Shown here: positions 32,240-41,684 of the stretch, one piece after another
Position numbering within the stretch: the stretch's first letter is position 1
Layout: the number at the start of each line of letters is the position of its first letter
Source: Paludibacteraceae bacterium
GTDB taxonomy: Bacteria > Bacteroidota > Bacteroidia > Bacteroidales > Paludibacteraceae
Length of the DNA: 51,220 nt
Direction: 5' to 3'
Assembly (NCBI GenBank): GCA_017962085.1
Contig: JAGCWA010000022.1
Coordinates: forward strand, 1-51,220
The notes under the pieces: generated by a model
Databases searched by the model: none
Told to the model about the DNA's origin: nothing
Seen by the model: only the letters and a program-made list of their open reading frames with translations
Made by a program: the position numbers and the translations under genes

Positions 32240-33511
32240 TCACCTCGCCACGCTAACCGGCTCGGCGCACAACTCCGCACACAAAAAATCGTACGCCTCC
32301 GTGATCGTGCGGAAACGGATCGTGGCCTCCTCCCTTTCTCCATCCGTGGCGGTAGGCGGCAGGGTGTCGGGGTGGCAACTCTTCACCTGTTTGCGGTAAG
32401 CGCTCTTAACCTCCTCCAACGAGGCCTCCGTGCTCACGCCCAGCAGGTTGCAGGCCTCACGCTTGCGGCTGGAGCAGACGGATTGGAACCGTTCACGCTG
32501 TTTCGCACGCTGCGCATCCTCGGCGTTCTCTTTTTTCTCCGTTTGCTCCGCTTGTTTCCGTTGCTCATTCGCCTGTTTTTCCGACTCAAATCGGTACTTC
32601 AAGGAGAGGAAGTCCCACTCCTTGATGACAAAGTAAAAAGCGATTTTGGAGAGGAAATCCAATTCCCGCTCGTCCACCATGTCATCCCCCGCATACATGC
32701 ACTCGAAGAAATGGGAAAGCAATTCCAGGCGCTTCGCATACGACCAACTTTCGCTCCGCATAAGTTTAAGACACATATTCAGACATTCATTCATGCACTT
32801 CTTCTTCGTGTCTTCCCTATATTTCCCCAACCAATAAGAAAGCCTTTCAGAGAGATAAGGGGCTTTGTATCCCAAATCACTAAGTTCCTTCACCTTGAGC
32901 ATACAACGCACCGCACATTGACGTTCTTTTTCATATGCTTCGCAAAAGGATTTATTCCGCAGCAGCAGCCTAGCGAAGAACTTCGCCCTCAGTTCGACCT
33001 CTTTGTTCTCCACTTTGTTTTGGAACAATTCAGGAAAGCAAGACAACAAGAACTGTCGATTACGTGAATTATCATCCAATTCAATACTATCATCGGTAGA
33101 ATGGAAATATAACATGATCTTCTTGCGATAACGATTCGTTCTCTCATCATATTCCAACCTCACAATACTTTTCAAATCAGAATACAAGATTTTTTTTGCA
33201 TTCAATCCGAAAGTGTTTTCTGTCACAAGACAATCCCTAAACCAGTATTGACGGGCGCAATCCGTCCAGCACATGTGAAAGAAATAAAAGAGGACAACTA
33301 TAGTCCAAATACAAAGGAATGGAGTAGCCTGGCCATCAGCATCACGGCTGTCTATGAATCCGAGGAGAGACAAGAACAACAAAATTAACATAGACAATAT
33401 CCAACAAACCGAATGGATCCAAGTATCGCCCATACGGAAAGCCCCGTCCTTCGTCAGCAATCCACCACTCTTCAAGTCCTTGAATACACTATTTATCTTT
33501 TCCTTGTCCAT
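32240..33511 (-). CDS. Membrane-anchored TerB-J domain protein, array member A
   Basis: 423 residues. Opens with MDKEKINSVFKDLKSGGLLTKDGAF, the conserved N-terminal motif of the array. Two transmembrane helices follow (about 33-55 and 63-84), then a possible PH-like stretch (YWFRDCLVTENTFGLNAKKILYSDLKSI), a helical region, a TerB-like segment around 262-320 (LLSHFFECMYAGDDMVDERELDFLSKIA), a charged Lys/Gln/Glu linker longer than in its siblings, and a J domain with HPD near 379. J domains stimulate Hsp70 ATPase; TM-TerB-J is the order of DjlA. Most like member D (MDKxKIxSVFxDLKS). Last of the array; its stop is 23 bases before the BspA-like gene. Confidence 0.85.
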   Translation of the reverse strand: MDKEKINSVFKDLKSGGLLTKDGAFRMGDTWIHSVCWILSMLILLFLSLLGFIDSRDADGQATPFLCIWTIVVLFYFFHMCWTDCARQYWFRDCLVTENTFGLNAKKILYSDLKSIVRLEYDERTNRYRKKIMLYFHSTDDSIELDDNSRNRQFLLSCFPELFQNKVENKEVELRAKFFARLLLRNKSFCEAYEKERQCAVRCMLKVKELSDLGYKAPYLSERLSYWLGKYREDTKKKCMNECLNMCLKLMRSESWSYAKRLELLSHFFECMYAGDDMVDERELDFLSKIAFYFVIKEWDFLSLKYRFESEKQANEQRKQAEQTEKKENAEDAQRAKQRERFQSVCSSRKREACNLLGVSTEASLEEVKSAYRKQVKSCHPDTLPPTATDGEREEATIRFRTITEAYDFLCAELCAEPVSVAR

Positions 33512-33516
33512 AGTTT

Positions 33517-33524
33517 CAAAATTA
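33517..33524 (-). promoter_or_regulatory. Array promoter, member A (TAATTTTG, five bases from ATG)
   Basis: TAATTTTG then AAACT then ATG. TTG lies 19 bases upstream of the element on the same strand (in CCATTGC), completing the -33 / -7 pair. Predicts a leader of about 0-2 nt. Confidence 0.7.
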
Positions 33525-33578
33525 GCACAATTTCATGAGACAGCAATGGAGCATGGCATTGATAAAAAAAGAACCGTG

Positions 33579-34775
33579 TCATTTTGCCACGCTAACCGGC
33601 TCCGCACTCAGCTCCGCACACAAGAAATCGTAGGCCTCCGTGATCGTACGGAAACGTTGTGAAGCCTCCTCCCGCTCCGCTACTGTGGCAGTGGAAGGCA
33701 GCGTATCCGGGTGGCAGGTCTTCACCTGCGTGCGGTAGGCGCTCTTCACCTCCTCCAACGGGGCATCCGCTTTCAGGCCCAGCAGGTTGTAGGCCTCACG
33801 CTTACGGTTGGAACAAACAGATTGGTAACGTTCCCGTTGTTGGGTGTTCTCCGAACCCTTCTGTTGATCCTTCGACTGTTTCTCCGCCTCGAAACGGTAC
33901 TTCAGCGAGAGGAAGTCCCATTCCTTGATGCGCAAGTAGAATGCAATGCGGGAGAGACGTTCCAACTCCGACTCATCCACCATGCCATCGCTCGCATACA
34001 TGCATTCGAAGAGATGCGACAGAAGATCCAACCGATCGGCATAGTCCACACTCTTGTTCTTCACAATGGACAAACAAATATTCATATACCCCTCACCCCC
34101 AGGGAGACGTTGCGCCGACTTGTACATGTTGAAACGGTGGATTGCCTGGGAAAGATCATGATAATAATTCAGGTCACGGTACTTCGACTCTTCAAAGTAC
34201 TTTTGGGCACTTTTAAACTCCACATTCTGGTAATCGGAGTCACTCTTCATGGCTATCACATCCGCAAAAAGCCGAATTATATCCGCATAAAATAATTTAT
34301 TGACAAAGACGGGTTTAAAGCAGGTGTTAAAGAGTTGCAATAGCGCCCTTTTCTCTTCCTGCGACAAATGGTACAACTTCACATCAATTGTCTGTTCATC
34401 AAAGTGAAGCATGAGATGTTTGCCCTTCTGCTCCTTCTCATCCACACAACAATAATCGACCCGGTTCAACGTGTTATAATAATATTTCCGATTACCATAC
34501 TCCATGAATTTCGTACGGAAATAGAGAGAAGGGGGTATCAGACGGGGAATCATGGCGAACAAAAAGCCCAAAAAAGGGAGAAAAAACAAGTCACCAAACA
34601 GGTCAAAATATATAATAATAAGAAAGGGAACGAGTGAAAATGCTAATATTTTGAAGATATGCCGCCAACTGAACAGAGTCACAACCAATGCCCCCAACCT
34701 GAGAAAGGGTTTCTCCTCCCAGCTCTTAAATAAAAGTTCTATCTTCGTTTCGTCCACATTCCACTTTTCGTCCAT
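33579..34775 (-). CDS. Membrane-anchored TerB-J domain protein, array member B
   Basis: 398 residues from the ATG (a GTG three codons earlier is possible). MDEKWNVDETKIELLFKSWEEKPFLRLGAL is a longer variant of the array motif. Two hydrophobic segments (about 36-85), YCCVDEKEQKGKHLMLHF in the PH-like position, LLSHLFECMYASDGMVDESELERLSRIA in the TerB-like domain and RTQVKTCHPDTLPSTA with HPD near 355 follow. It is one of two intact members lacking the array promoter; instead it begins 26 bases after the stop of member C and is therefore probably translated from C's mRNA. Confidence 0.83.
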   Translation of the reverse strand: MDEKWNVDETKIELLFKSWEEKPFLRLGALVVTLFSWRHIFKILAFSLVPFLIIIYFDLFGDLFFLPFLGFLFAMIPRLIPPSLYFRTKFMEYGNRKYYYNTLNRVDYCCVDEKEQKGKHLMLHFDEQTIDVKLYHLSQEEKRALLQLFNTCFKPVFVNKLFYADIIRLFADVIAMKSDSDYQNVEFKSAQKYFEESKYRDLNYYHDLSQAIHRFNMYKSAQRLPGGEGYMNICLSIVKNKSVDYADRLDLLSHLFECMYASDGMVDESELERLSRIAFYLRIKEWDFLSLKYRFEAEKQSKDQQKGSENTQQRERYQSVCSNRKREAYNLLGLKADAPLEEVKSAYRTQVKTCHPDTLPSTATVAEREEASQRFRTITEAYDFLCAELSAEPVSVAK

Positions 34776-34801
34776 AATCCACACGTTAACTTATTAAAAC
34801 A

Positions 34802-36001
34802 TCATGATACAACAACTCGTTCCATATTTAGCTCCAAACTCAGGAAATCATACGCCTCCGTGATTGTGCGGAAACGTATCGTAGCCTCCTCCCGCTCCGA
34901 CGCCATGGCGGTAGGCGGCAGGGTATCCGGGTGGCAGGTCTTCACCTGCGTGCGGTAGGCCGCCTTCACCTCCTCCAGCGTGGCATTCTCCTTCAGCTCC
35001 AATATCTTGTAAGCCTCCCGCAAACGGCTGGAATAGGCGGCTTGGCAACGTTCACGTTGTTGGGCGTCCTCCGTGCCTTTCCGCTGATTTTTGGTCTGTT
35101 GCTCCGACTCGAAACGGTACTTCAGCGAGAGGAAGTCCCATTCCTTGACACAGAAGTAATAGGCGATATGGGAAAGGCATTCCAGCTCCTCGTCATCCAC
35201 CTTGCCATCACTCGCATAGGCACATTCGAAAAGGGCTGAGAGCAAATCCAGCCGGTCGGCATAGCACACGCCCTTATTCTGCAAAATGTCGAGGCAAATA
35301 CTGATATACCCATAATCAGCAGGAAGTGTGTTCGTCCGTCTATAGGCATTGTATCGATTCTTTTGAGAGACAAAGGCATTTGGGGCAGAACTATTTTTAC
35401 ACACCTCCGACAAATATTTCAGCGCACATTGGGACTCCTCTTTCTGATACTGAGGGTCATCCTTTAACGTCACCACATACGCAAAGAGTTTTCCCATCTG
35501 CTCCTCATACATCTTATTGACAAACAAAGACCTAAAGCAAGAAAACAGTTGCGTCAAACAATCGAACCTCGTTTTTGACGAAAATTCAGACCCCATATAA
35601 AAAGACCAATCCTTGAACGAAACGGAAAGAGTCTTCACCCACCTATTCGAATTACTGTCGTAATAATTGTCATGGACAATTTTGTTTAGATCAGTATAAT
35701 AATGCCTGCGTTTTATGAGTCCCCATAGGTAAAACAACTCCACACGGTCCTTATAGAAATGTTTGACGGAAAACAATTGGACAAATAAGAGGAAGGAAGC
35801 CACCCCGCAGGCGATAGGGATAGAGAAATGGACGTCGAGTTCGGCCATCATTCCGCATGTGATGCCAAAAATGAAAAATCCGAGAGGGACTCCAATGAGA
35901 AAAGGGGCCATACTACGCCCCACTTTCAACGACCCCCTCCTCGTCAACAAGTCTTTTTTCTTCCAACTTGCGAATAAGCTATCTAATCTCTCCTTGTCCA
36001 T
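34802..36001 (-). CDS. Membrane-anchored TerB-J domain protein, array member C
   Basis: 399 residues. MDKERLDSLFASWKKKDLLTRRGSL opens the protein. Two transmembrane helices (about 30-75), HFYKDRVELFYLWGLIKRRHYYTDLNKIV as PH-like stretch, LLSALFECAYASDGKVDDEELECLSHIA as TerB-like domain and HPD near 357 follow. It ends EAYDFLSLELNMERVVVS, unlike the AEPVSVAR ending of most siblings, so its last codons escaped homogenisation. Closest to members E and I (LFASWKKK, YKDRxExF). Leads a two-gene unit with B. Confidence 0.85.
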   Translation of the reverse strand: MDKERLDSLFASWKKKDLLTRRGSLKVGRSMAPFLIGVPLGFFIFGITCGMMAELDVHFSIPIACGVASFLLFVQLFSVKHFYKDRVELFYLWGLIKRRHYYTDLNKIVHDNYYDSNSNRWVKTLSVSFKDWSFYMGSEFSSKTRFDCLTQLFSCFRSLFVNKMYEEQMGKLFAYVVTLKDDPQYQKEESQCALKYLSEVCKNSSAPNAFVSQKNRYNAYRRTNTLPADYGYISICLDILQNKGVCYADRLDLLSALFECAYASDGKVDDEELECLSHIAYYFCVKEWDFLSLKYRFESEQQTKNQRKGTEDAQQRERCQAAYSSRLREAYKILELKENATLEEVKAAYRTQVKTCHPDTLPPTAMASEREEATIRFRTITEAYDFLSLELNMERVVVS

Positions 36002-36006
36002 AGTTT

Positions 36007-36014
36007 CAAAATTA
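36007..36014 (-). promoter_or_regulatory. Array promoter, member C (TAATTTTG)
   Basis: Same TAATTTTG-AAACT-ATG layout. The further upstream spacer is of the class that holds a perfect 24-bp palindrome. Confidence 0.65.
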
Positions 36015-36180
36015 GCACTTTTTTTTGAAATATAGAATGATGGAATAGAAAACCCCTAACGGGATATTTTCGCGTGTTGAATCATATCTGTTCTATTAAG
36101 AGAAAGCCTCTACGGGCAAAGAACATGCGAGGATTGGCACGCAACAAAAGAACGGTAACGGCCACACATTCGTTGTTGGC

Positions 36181-36204
36181 AGAGACGATGTGCACATCGT
36201 CTCT
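36181..36204. repeat. 24-bp palindromic repeat, copy 1
   Basis: AGAGACGATGTG and its reverse complement, with no mismatch. It lies in the spacer between members C and D, embedded in about 80 bases shared with the spacers at 41589 and 47257. Confidence 0.85.
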
Positions 36205-36216
36205 ACGAGGGAACAA

Positions 36217-37467
36217 TCATCTCACCACGCTGACCGGCTCCTTGCTCAGTTCCGCACACAAAAAATCGTATGCCTCCGTGACCGAGCGGAAACGGATGAT
36301 GGCCTCTTCTCGCTCCTTGATCGTGGCGGTAGGCGGCAAGGTGTCCGGGTGGCAGCTCTTCACCAATGTGCGATAGGCACGCTTCACCTCCTCCAACGTG
36401 ACGCCCTGCTTCAGCTCCAGCAGGGAATAGGCCTCCTGCTTACGGTTAGAACAAACCTGTTGATAGCGCTTCTGCTGTCGGGTATTCTCCTCCCCCTTCT
36501 GCTTGGACTCCTCCTGTTTTTTCCCTTCAAAACGATGCTTCAAGGAAACGAAGTCCCAAGATCTGATTTCGAGGCTAATGGCGATTTGAGAGAGAAGTTC
36601 CAGCTCCCACTCATCCACCAGACCATCCTCCACATAGGTACATTCGAAGAAATAGGTAAGCAACGCCAGGCGTTCCTCATAAACCATGCTTTTAGATTTC
36701 ATGATCTCACGGCCCAGTGTGCGACAATCCTCCACACATTTCTCCTTCGTGTCACGTTTGCATTGCTTCAACCAATAAGTAAGACGATTTGTAAAGTAAC
36801 GCTCTTCATCCCCCCGACCACGATACGTCTTTAAACTAGTGAAATAACGCACCGCACATTGACGTTCCTTCACATACGGACGGCACTCGGTTGCATCCCT
36901 TTTAAGCACTCTGGCAAAGAGTTTCATCCTCAAATCATACTCATCATCATGCACATCGCACTCTTGTTCGGAAAAGATATCGCCAAAACAAGAGCGAAAG
37001 AATTCGCACGCACGTGGATCATCATCTATCGAGATAGTATCCATACCACGTTTGCGGAAGGATATGTCTATAGTTATTTCATACTTCTTCGTTTTCTCGT
37101 CATATTTCGGATATCTTTTAATTTCACTGATATCGGAATAACTATACTCGTGCACATTAGTTCCGAAGGAATTTTTTGTCACAAGACGGTCTCTATACCA
37201 ATATAGACGAGCAGGCAACAACCAAAGACCCCACAGAGCCAAAAGGGCGAATGGAGAAAAAAACATCATTCCCAATATTTTACTCCATCCATCCAATATC
37301 CATAAAAAGAAGATTCCTAAGCCAAAAACAGCCAAAAAGAACAGAGCACGGAGGAATGTTTCTATCATGCCGGCGACTGAATCCCCCATATAAAAAGCCC
37401 CGTCTTTCTTCAGCATATTCTTGCTCTTTAGGTCTTCGAACACACTATCTATCTTTCCCTTGTCCAT
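36217..37467 (-). CDS. Membrane-anchored TerB-J domain protein, array member D
   Basis: 416 residues. MDKGKIDSVFEDLKSKNMLKKDGAFYMGDS is almost the opening of member A. Two long hydrophobic segments (about 35-80), LYWYRDRLVTKNSFGTNVHEYSYSDISEI in the PH-like position, LLTYFFECTYVEDGLVDEWELELLSQIA in the TerB-like domain and RTLVKSCHPDTLPPTA with HPD near 373 follow. A and D share a region with RQCAVR and a Cys-rich helix (KEKCVEDCRTLG / KKKCMNECLNMC) missing in the others, so form one subfamily separated by B and C. Confidence 0.85.
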   Translation of the reverse strand: MDKGKIDSVFEDLKSKNMLKKDGAFYMGDSVAGMIETFLRALFFLAVFGLGIFFLWILDGWSKILGMMFFSPFALLALWGLWLLPARLYWYRDRLVTKNSFGTNVHEYSYSDISEIKRYPKYDEKTKKYEITIDISFRKRGMDTISIDDDPRACEFFRSCFGDIFSEQECDVHDDEYDLRMKLFARVLKRDATECRPYVKERQCAVRYFTSLKTYRGRGDEERYFTNRLTYWLKQCKRDTKEKCVEDCRTLGREIMKSKSMVYEERLALLTYFFECTYVEDGLVDEWELELLSQIAISLEIRSWDFVSLKHRFEGKKQEESKQKGEENTRQQKRYQQVCSNRKQEAYSLLELKQGVTLEEVKRAYRTLVKSCHPDTLPPTATIKEREEAIIRFRSVTEAYDFLCAELSKEPVSVVR

Positions 37468-37472
37468 AGTTT

Positions 37473-37480
37473 CAAAATTA
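37473..37480 (-). promoter_or_regulatory. Array promoter, member D (TAATTTTG)
   Basis: Same layout, five bases before the ATG. The spacer is of the class also found before A and E, with TTG at the -33 position. Confidence 0.68.
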
Positions 37481-37533
37481 GCACAATTTTATGGGAACGC
37501 AATGGAGCATGACATTGATAAAAAAGAACCGTA

Positions 37534-38748
37534 TCATTTCGCCACACTAACCGGCTCCGCGCTCAGCTCCGCACACAAGAAATCGTAGGCCTCCGTGATC
37601 GTGCGGAAACGTATCGTAGCCTCCTCCCGCTCCGACGTTAGGGCGGTAGGCGGCAGGGTATCCGGGTGGCAGGTCTTCACCTGCGTGCGGTAGGCGGTTT
37701 TCACCTCCTCCATCGTGGCTTTCTCATTCAATCCTAATATCTTATAAGCCTCCTTCAGGCGGTTGGAATAGGCGGATTGGCAACGCTCACGTTGCTGGGC
37801 GTTCTCCGTGCCATTCCGTTGTTTTTTGGTCTGGCTTTCCGTCTCGAAGCGATACTTCAGTGAGAGAAAGTCCCACTCATTGATACGGAAGTAGAAGGCG
37901 ATGCGGGAGAGGCGGTCCAGCTCCACATCGTCCACCATACCGTCACTCGCATAGGTACATTCGAAAAGAGCAGACAACAATTCCAACCGGTCCGCATAGC
38001 ACACGCCCTTGTTGTGCAGAATATCGAGGCATACAGAGACATACCCCAATTCCGCAGGAAGTTTGTCTTCCTCCTGCCTATACGCATTGTATAGTTTTAT
38101 TCCAGAGGCAAGTTTTTCCCCATAATCCGTAGAACTATTTCCACACACCTCCGCGAGATACCTCACCGCGAACTGAGTCTCCTCATACTGATATTGAGGA
38201 TCACTCTTTAGCGTTATCATATACGCAAGGAGATTTACCATCTGCTTATAATAGAACTCATTGACAAACAGAGGTTTGTAGCAAGAAAATAATTGCAACA
38301 AACAATCAAAGTTTTTATCAGTGAAAAAGCCACGATCCACTCGGCACAGCATCTTTTTGGACGAAATGACAAGAGCCGTCTCCCAAGAGTCCGATTTAAA
38401 ATCATAAAAAGAAGAATAGACTATTTTCTTCAAATCCGCATAATAAACCTTACGTTTTACAAGCCCCCACAAACGAAACACCTCGATACGATCCTTGTAA
38501 AAATGTTTGACGGGAAACATTTGGACAAATAGGAGGAAGGAAACCGCTCCACATGCGATGGAGATGGGGGAATGGGGGGAGGAGAATATCGATTCGGTCA
38601 CCGCGATTGCATACCCAGAAAAGACCATTCCGACAAGGGGGCCGAATACATAAGGGATCCAACTACGCCCCATAACCAACGCACCGTTCGTCAACAAATT
38701 CTTTTTCTTCCAGCTTGCGAATAAACTATCTAATCTTTTCGTATCCAT
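37534..38748 (-). CDS. Membrane-anchored TerB-J domain protein, array member E
   Basis: 404 residues. MDTKRLDSLFASWKKKNLLTNGALVMGRS, two transmembrane helices (about 30-75), HFYKDRIEVFRLWGLVKRKVYYADLKKIV, LLSALFECTYASDGMVDDVELDRLSRIA and RTQVKTCHPDTLPPTA (HPD near 361). It is the nearest relative of member C over the whole length, including the membrane and PH-like parts, pointing to a fairly recent duplication of one unit across D. Ends AEPVSVAK. Confidence 0.85.
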   Translation of the reverse strand: MDTKRLDSLFASWKKKNLLTNGALVMGRSWIPYVFGPLVGMVFSGYAIAVTESIFSSPHSPISIACGAVSFLLFVQMFPVKHFYKDRIEVFRLWGLVKRKVYYADLKKIVYSSFYDFKSDSWETALVISSKKMLCRVDRGFFTDKNFDCLLQLFSCYKPLFVNEFYYKQMVNLLAYMITLKSDPQYQYEETQFAVRYLAEVCGNSSTDYGEKLASGIKLYNAYRQEEDKLPAELGYVSVCLDILHNKGVCYADRLELLSALFECTYASDGMVDDVELDRLSRIAFYFRINEWDFLSLKYRFETESQTKKQRNGTENAQQRERCQSAYSNRLKEAYKILGLNEKATMEEVKTAYRTQVKTCHPDTLPPTALTSEREEATIRFRTITEAYDFLCAELSAEPVSVAK

Positions 38749-38753
38749 AGTTT

Positions 38754-38761
38754 CAAAATTA
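38754..38761 (-). promoter_or_regulatory. Array promoter, member E (TAATTTTG)
   Basis: TAATTTTG-AAACT-ATG, with TTG 19 bases upstream of the element (CCATTGCGTTCC context), a complete -33 / -7 pair. Confidence 0.7.
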
Positions 38762-38814
38762 GCACAATTTTATGGGAACGCAATGGAGCATGGCATTGAT
38801 AAAAAAGAACCGCA

Positions 38815-40068
38815 TCATCTCGCCACGCTAACCGGCTCGGCGGCCAACTCCGCACATAGGAAATCGTATGCCTCCGTGATCATACGGAAACGTATCGACG
38901 CCTCCTCCCGCTCGCTATCCTTGGCATTAGGCGGCAGGGTATCCGGGTGGCAAGCCTTCACCAATTTACGGTAGGCGCTCTTCACCTCCTCCAGAGAGGC
39001 TTTCTCCCTCAATCCCAACATTTTATAAGCCTCCCGCATACGGTTGGAGCAAACAGTCTGATAGCGTTCACGCTGTTGGGCGTCCTCTGTCTTTTTCTGT
39101 TCTGCCTCAGCCTGTTTTTCCGCCTCGAAATGATACTTCAGCGAGAGGAAGTCCCAATCCTTGATGCAAAGCCAATAGGCGATGCGGGAAAGCCTTTTCA
39201 GCTCCACATTGTCCACCATGTTGTCGCTCGCATAGGCACATTCGAAGAGATGCGCCAGAAGATCCAAACGGTCAGCGTAATCCACGCCTGGGGCTTTCAT
39301 GATACGGTAGCAATAATCCTCATAATTATAATACGATCGAGTTCTAATTTTTCGGCCGCCCCTAATTTCATAACACAGCAGGTCATCCAAGCAGGAATCA
39401 AGTTGTTTCTCATAATCAAAACGACTATATTTCGACTCTGAGAAGTACTTCAGGGCAGCCGTCCGTGCAACCGAATAATCAGGTTCGGGTTTCTTCAACA
39501 CAATCAAATTAGCGAAGAGGGCAACCATATATTCAAAGAAAACTTGATTAACAAAAATCGGTTTGAAGCACGAAGTAAAGAAACGAGACAGACGTCCAAA
39601 CTGACTCTTCATCACGGAATCCCCATCTATCACAAAAGTTTTCTCGCCAACTTTGATATTGAGACTCATGAAATGATCGACAGAACCAGACTTGTTTTTG
39701 TATGTAATTTGTTTGCAGGTTATCTCCTCCAAGTCAGTATATTGGTAAGATTTCTTAAATAATCCAAAGAATTTGGATTCAACCATGCGATCTTTATAAA
39801 AATAAAGAGTGGGCCAAAGAATTGAGAGGCCCAGAACAATGGACAACACCCACACCACACCAATGATCTTCAAAATGAAAACGAGCGACTCACGGGGGAA
39901 TAGATCAATAAAGCAATATACAAAAATAATAACAAGTATGGTTGTCGACAAAAACAACGCGGATCCACTTCCATCGGACCTCAACCTACACTTGTAGGCA
40001 CCCATCCTCGTCAAATAGGATTTGCTTTGCCATTCCTTGAATATGTTCTCTATCTTTGCCGTGTCCAT
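38815..40068 (-). CDS. Membrane-anchored TerB-J domain protein, array member F
   Basis: 417 residues from the ATG at 40068. The frame stays open upstream through the promoter element into the preceding gene's 3-prime end, but the conserved MDTAKIENIFKEWQSKSYLTRMGAY fixes the start. Two transmembrane helices (about 35-90), LYFYKDRMVESKFFGLFKKSYQYTDLEEI, a Lys/Arg-rich insert (YEIRGGRKIRTRSYYNYEDY), LLAHLFECAYASDNMVDNVELKRLSRIA and RKLVKACHPDTLPPNA (HPD near 374) follow. Its N-terminal 20 residues match K and L, while its central part matches neither, suggesting a mosaic. Confidence 0.85.
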   Translation of the reverse strand: MDTAKIENIFKEWQSKSYLTRMGAYKCRLRSDGSGSALFLSTTILVIIFVYCFIDLFPRESLVFILKIIGVVWVLSIVLGLSILWPTLYFYKDRMVESKFFGLFKKSYQYTDLEEITCKQITYKNKSGSVDHFMSLNIKVGEKTFVIDGDSVMKSQFGRLSRFFTSCFKPIFVNQVFFEYMVALFANLIVLKKPEPDYSVARTAALKYFSESKYSRFDYEKQLDSCLDDLLCYEIRGGRKIRTRSYYNYEDYCYRIMKAPGVDYADRLDLLAHLFECAYASDNMVDNVELKRLSRIAYWLCIKDWDFLSLKYHFEAEKQAEAEQKKTEDAQQRERYQTVCSNRMREAYKMLGLREKASLEEVKSAYRKLVKACHPDTLPPNAKDSEREEASIRFRMITEAYDFLCAELAAEPVSVAR

Positions 40069-40073
40069 AGTTT

Positions 40074-40081
40074 CAAAATTA
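40074..40081 (-). promoter_or_regulatory. Array promoter, member F (TAATTTTG)
   Basis: Same layout. This is the short spacer class in which the preceding gene ends only about 50 bases before the ATG; no TTG at -33. Confidence 0.62.
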
Positions 40082-40120
40082 GCATATTTTTTTACAAATA
40101 CCGCACGCACCCGTAGGCAA

Positions 40121-41470
40121 TCACCTCGCCACGCTAACCGGTTCAGCGCATAATTCCGCGCACAAAAAATCATATGCCTCCGTGATCGTACGGAAACGTA
40201 CCGTGGCCTCCTCCCGTTCGCTATCCTGGGCGGTAGGCGGCAGGGTGTCCGGGTGGCAAGCCTTCACCAGCGCACGGTAGGCGGACTTCACCTCCTCCAA
40301 CGTGGCGCCCTGTTTCAAGCCCAGCAAATTATAGGCCTCACGCATGCGGCTGGAACAAACGGATTGGTAGTGCTCGCTTTGTCGGGCGTTCTCCGTGCCC
40401 TCCCGTTGCCCTTTTTGTCGCTTCTCGGTTTCGAAATTATACTTCAGCGAGAGGAAATCCCACTCCTTGATACGGAAGTAGTATGCGATGCGGGAGAGAC
40501 GGTCCAACTCCACCACGTCCACCAGACCATCGTTCGCATAGGCGCATTCGAAGAGGTGGGAAAGAAGCTCCAGACGGTCCGCATATTCCACCCCCGGGTT
40601 CCGCAGAATAGAGGAGCTCCTAGAGACATAATCCTCACTTATAGGCAGGCGGTTACGTGCCCTATATTGATTAAACAAAACAACCTGTTCCGCAAGCTGG
40701 CGAGGATAGTCATAGCCATCGAACTTCGGAGCGGAAAAATAGAGAGAGGCGATTTGCAATCCCTTAGACTGGTTCTCCGGAACCCTACTCATGGTTATCA
40801 TATCCGCGAAAAGCCTCAACGAATCCTCGCAAAGAGATTCATTGACGAAGATAGGCTTAAAGGCAGTGTCGAACAGATAGAGCAGATGGCCTATCACAAG
40901 TTCCCCCTCCACCGCTATGGGTCGATCCATTCCCTTGAATAACATATGGGCACGGAAATCCTTTCCCTTCGAAGAGGTGCACACGACCCTCTCCATGTCA
41001 GAATAATTGTATGTTCTATCATGTCCGATACAGCCAGAGGAGACCACCACACGATCTTCGTAAAAGTGGAGAATTGGTTTATGCTTTGAGAAAAGGGAAC
41101 ACAACGGATCAATAAAGAAGTAAAATATCGGGTTCCATACAGCGTATAAACGATACACGGACAGACTAAGGAAAGATTTGAAAAGCGTTGAGAAAAGCCT
41201 CATCAACAAGTAGGCGAATGCAAGGACAGCTACAGGAGAGATCACCATAGCACATACACGATTGTATGCGTCCAACCATTTAATAGCCAAGAAAAAAGCA
41301 CCCACGCAACCGACAATCAGGGACAAAACCAATAACAGAAACAAAATGTTAGACACGATGATCATGAGGTAATACGCGAAATTCGGCACAGCTCTCAGAG
41401 CACCCTTCTTCGTCAGCAGAGATTTCTCCCGCCATATCTTGAATATCCTATCTATTTTTCCCTTGTCCAT
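40121..41470 (-). CDS. Membrane-anchored TerB-J domain protein, array member G
   Basis: 449 residues. MDKGKIDRIFKIWREKSLLTKKGALRAVPNF is followed by a longer hydrophobic part than in most siblings (three or four segments over about 35-135), then ILHFYEDRVVVSSGCIGHDRTYNYSDMERVV, LLSHLFECAYANDGLVDVVELDRLSRIA and RALVKACHPDTLPPTA (HPD near 406). It groups with K and L by the long membrane part and the VVSxGxIG strand. Confidence 0.85.
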   Translation of the reverse strand: MDKGKIDRIFKIWREKSLLTKKGALRAVPNFAYYLMIIVSNILFLLLVLSLIVGCVGAFFLAIKWLDAYNRVCAMVISPVAVLAFAYLLMRLFSTLFKSFLSLSVYRLYAVWNPIFYFFIDPLCSLFSKHKPILHFYEDRVVVSSGCIGHDRTYNYSDMERVVCTSSKGKDFRAHMLFKGMDRPIAVEGELVIGHLLYLFDTAFKPIFVNESLCEDSLRLFADMITMSRVPENQSKGLQIASLYFSAPKFDGYDYPRQLAEQVVLFNQYRARNRLPISEDYVSRSSSILRNPGVEYADRLELLSHLFECAYANDGLVDVVELDRLSRIAYYFRIKEWDFLSLKYNFETEKRQKGQREGTENARQSEHYQSVCSSRMREAYNLLGLKQGATLEEVKSAYRALVKACHPDTLPPTAQDSEREEATVRFRTITEAYDFLCAELCAEPVSVAR

Positions 41471-41475
41471 AGTTT

Positions 41476-41483
41476 CAAAATTA
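41476..41483 (-). promoter_or_regulatory. Array promoter, member G (TAATTTTG)
   Basis: Same layout; the upstream spacer is of the palindrome-bearing class. Confidence 0.65.
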
Positions 41484-41588
41484 GCACATTTTTTTGAAAT
41501 ATATTATTATGAAACAGAAAACCTCTAACGGGGTATTCCCTCATGTTGTCACCCATAAACGGTAACGGCCCCACATCCAATGTCGGTT

Positions 41589-41610
41589 GAGACGATATGC
41601 ACATTGTCTC
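41589..41610. repeat. Palindromic repeat, copy 2 (decayed)
   Basis: GAGACGATATG with CACATTGTCTC: two mismatches to perfect symmetry. It sits in the spacer between member G and the remnant H. Confidence 0.75.
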
Positions 41611-41684
41611 TACGATGGAACGCACCCGTACACCGTATATGTTTTCTAATGGAAATCAACAAGATAGATCCATCCATAAAGCAA

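Noticed and set aside
40068-40173. Upstream extension of member F (and similarly J and K) as true N-terminus
   Set aside because: The extensions run through the promoter element and the 3-prime end of the preceding gene; the conserved N-terminal motif begins at the later ATG in all members.
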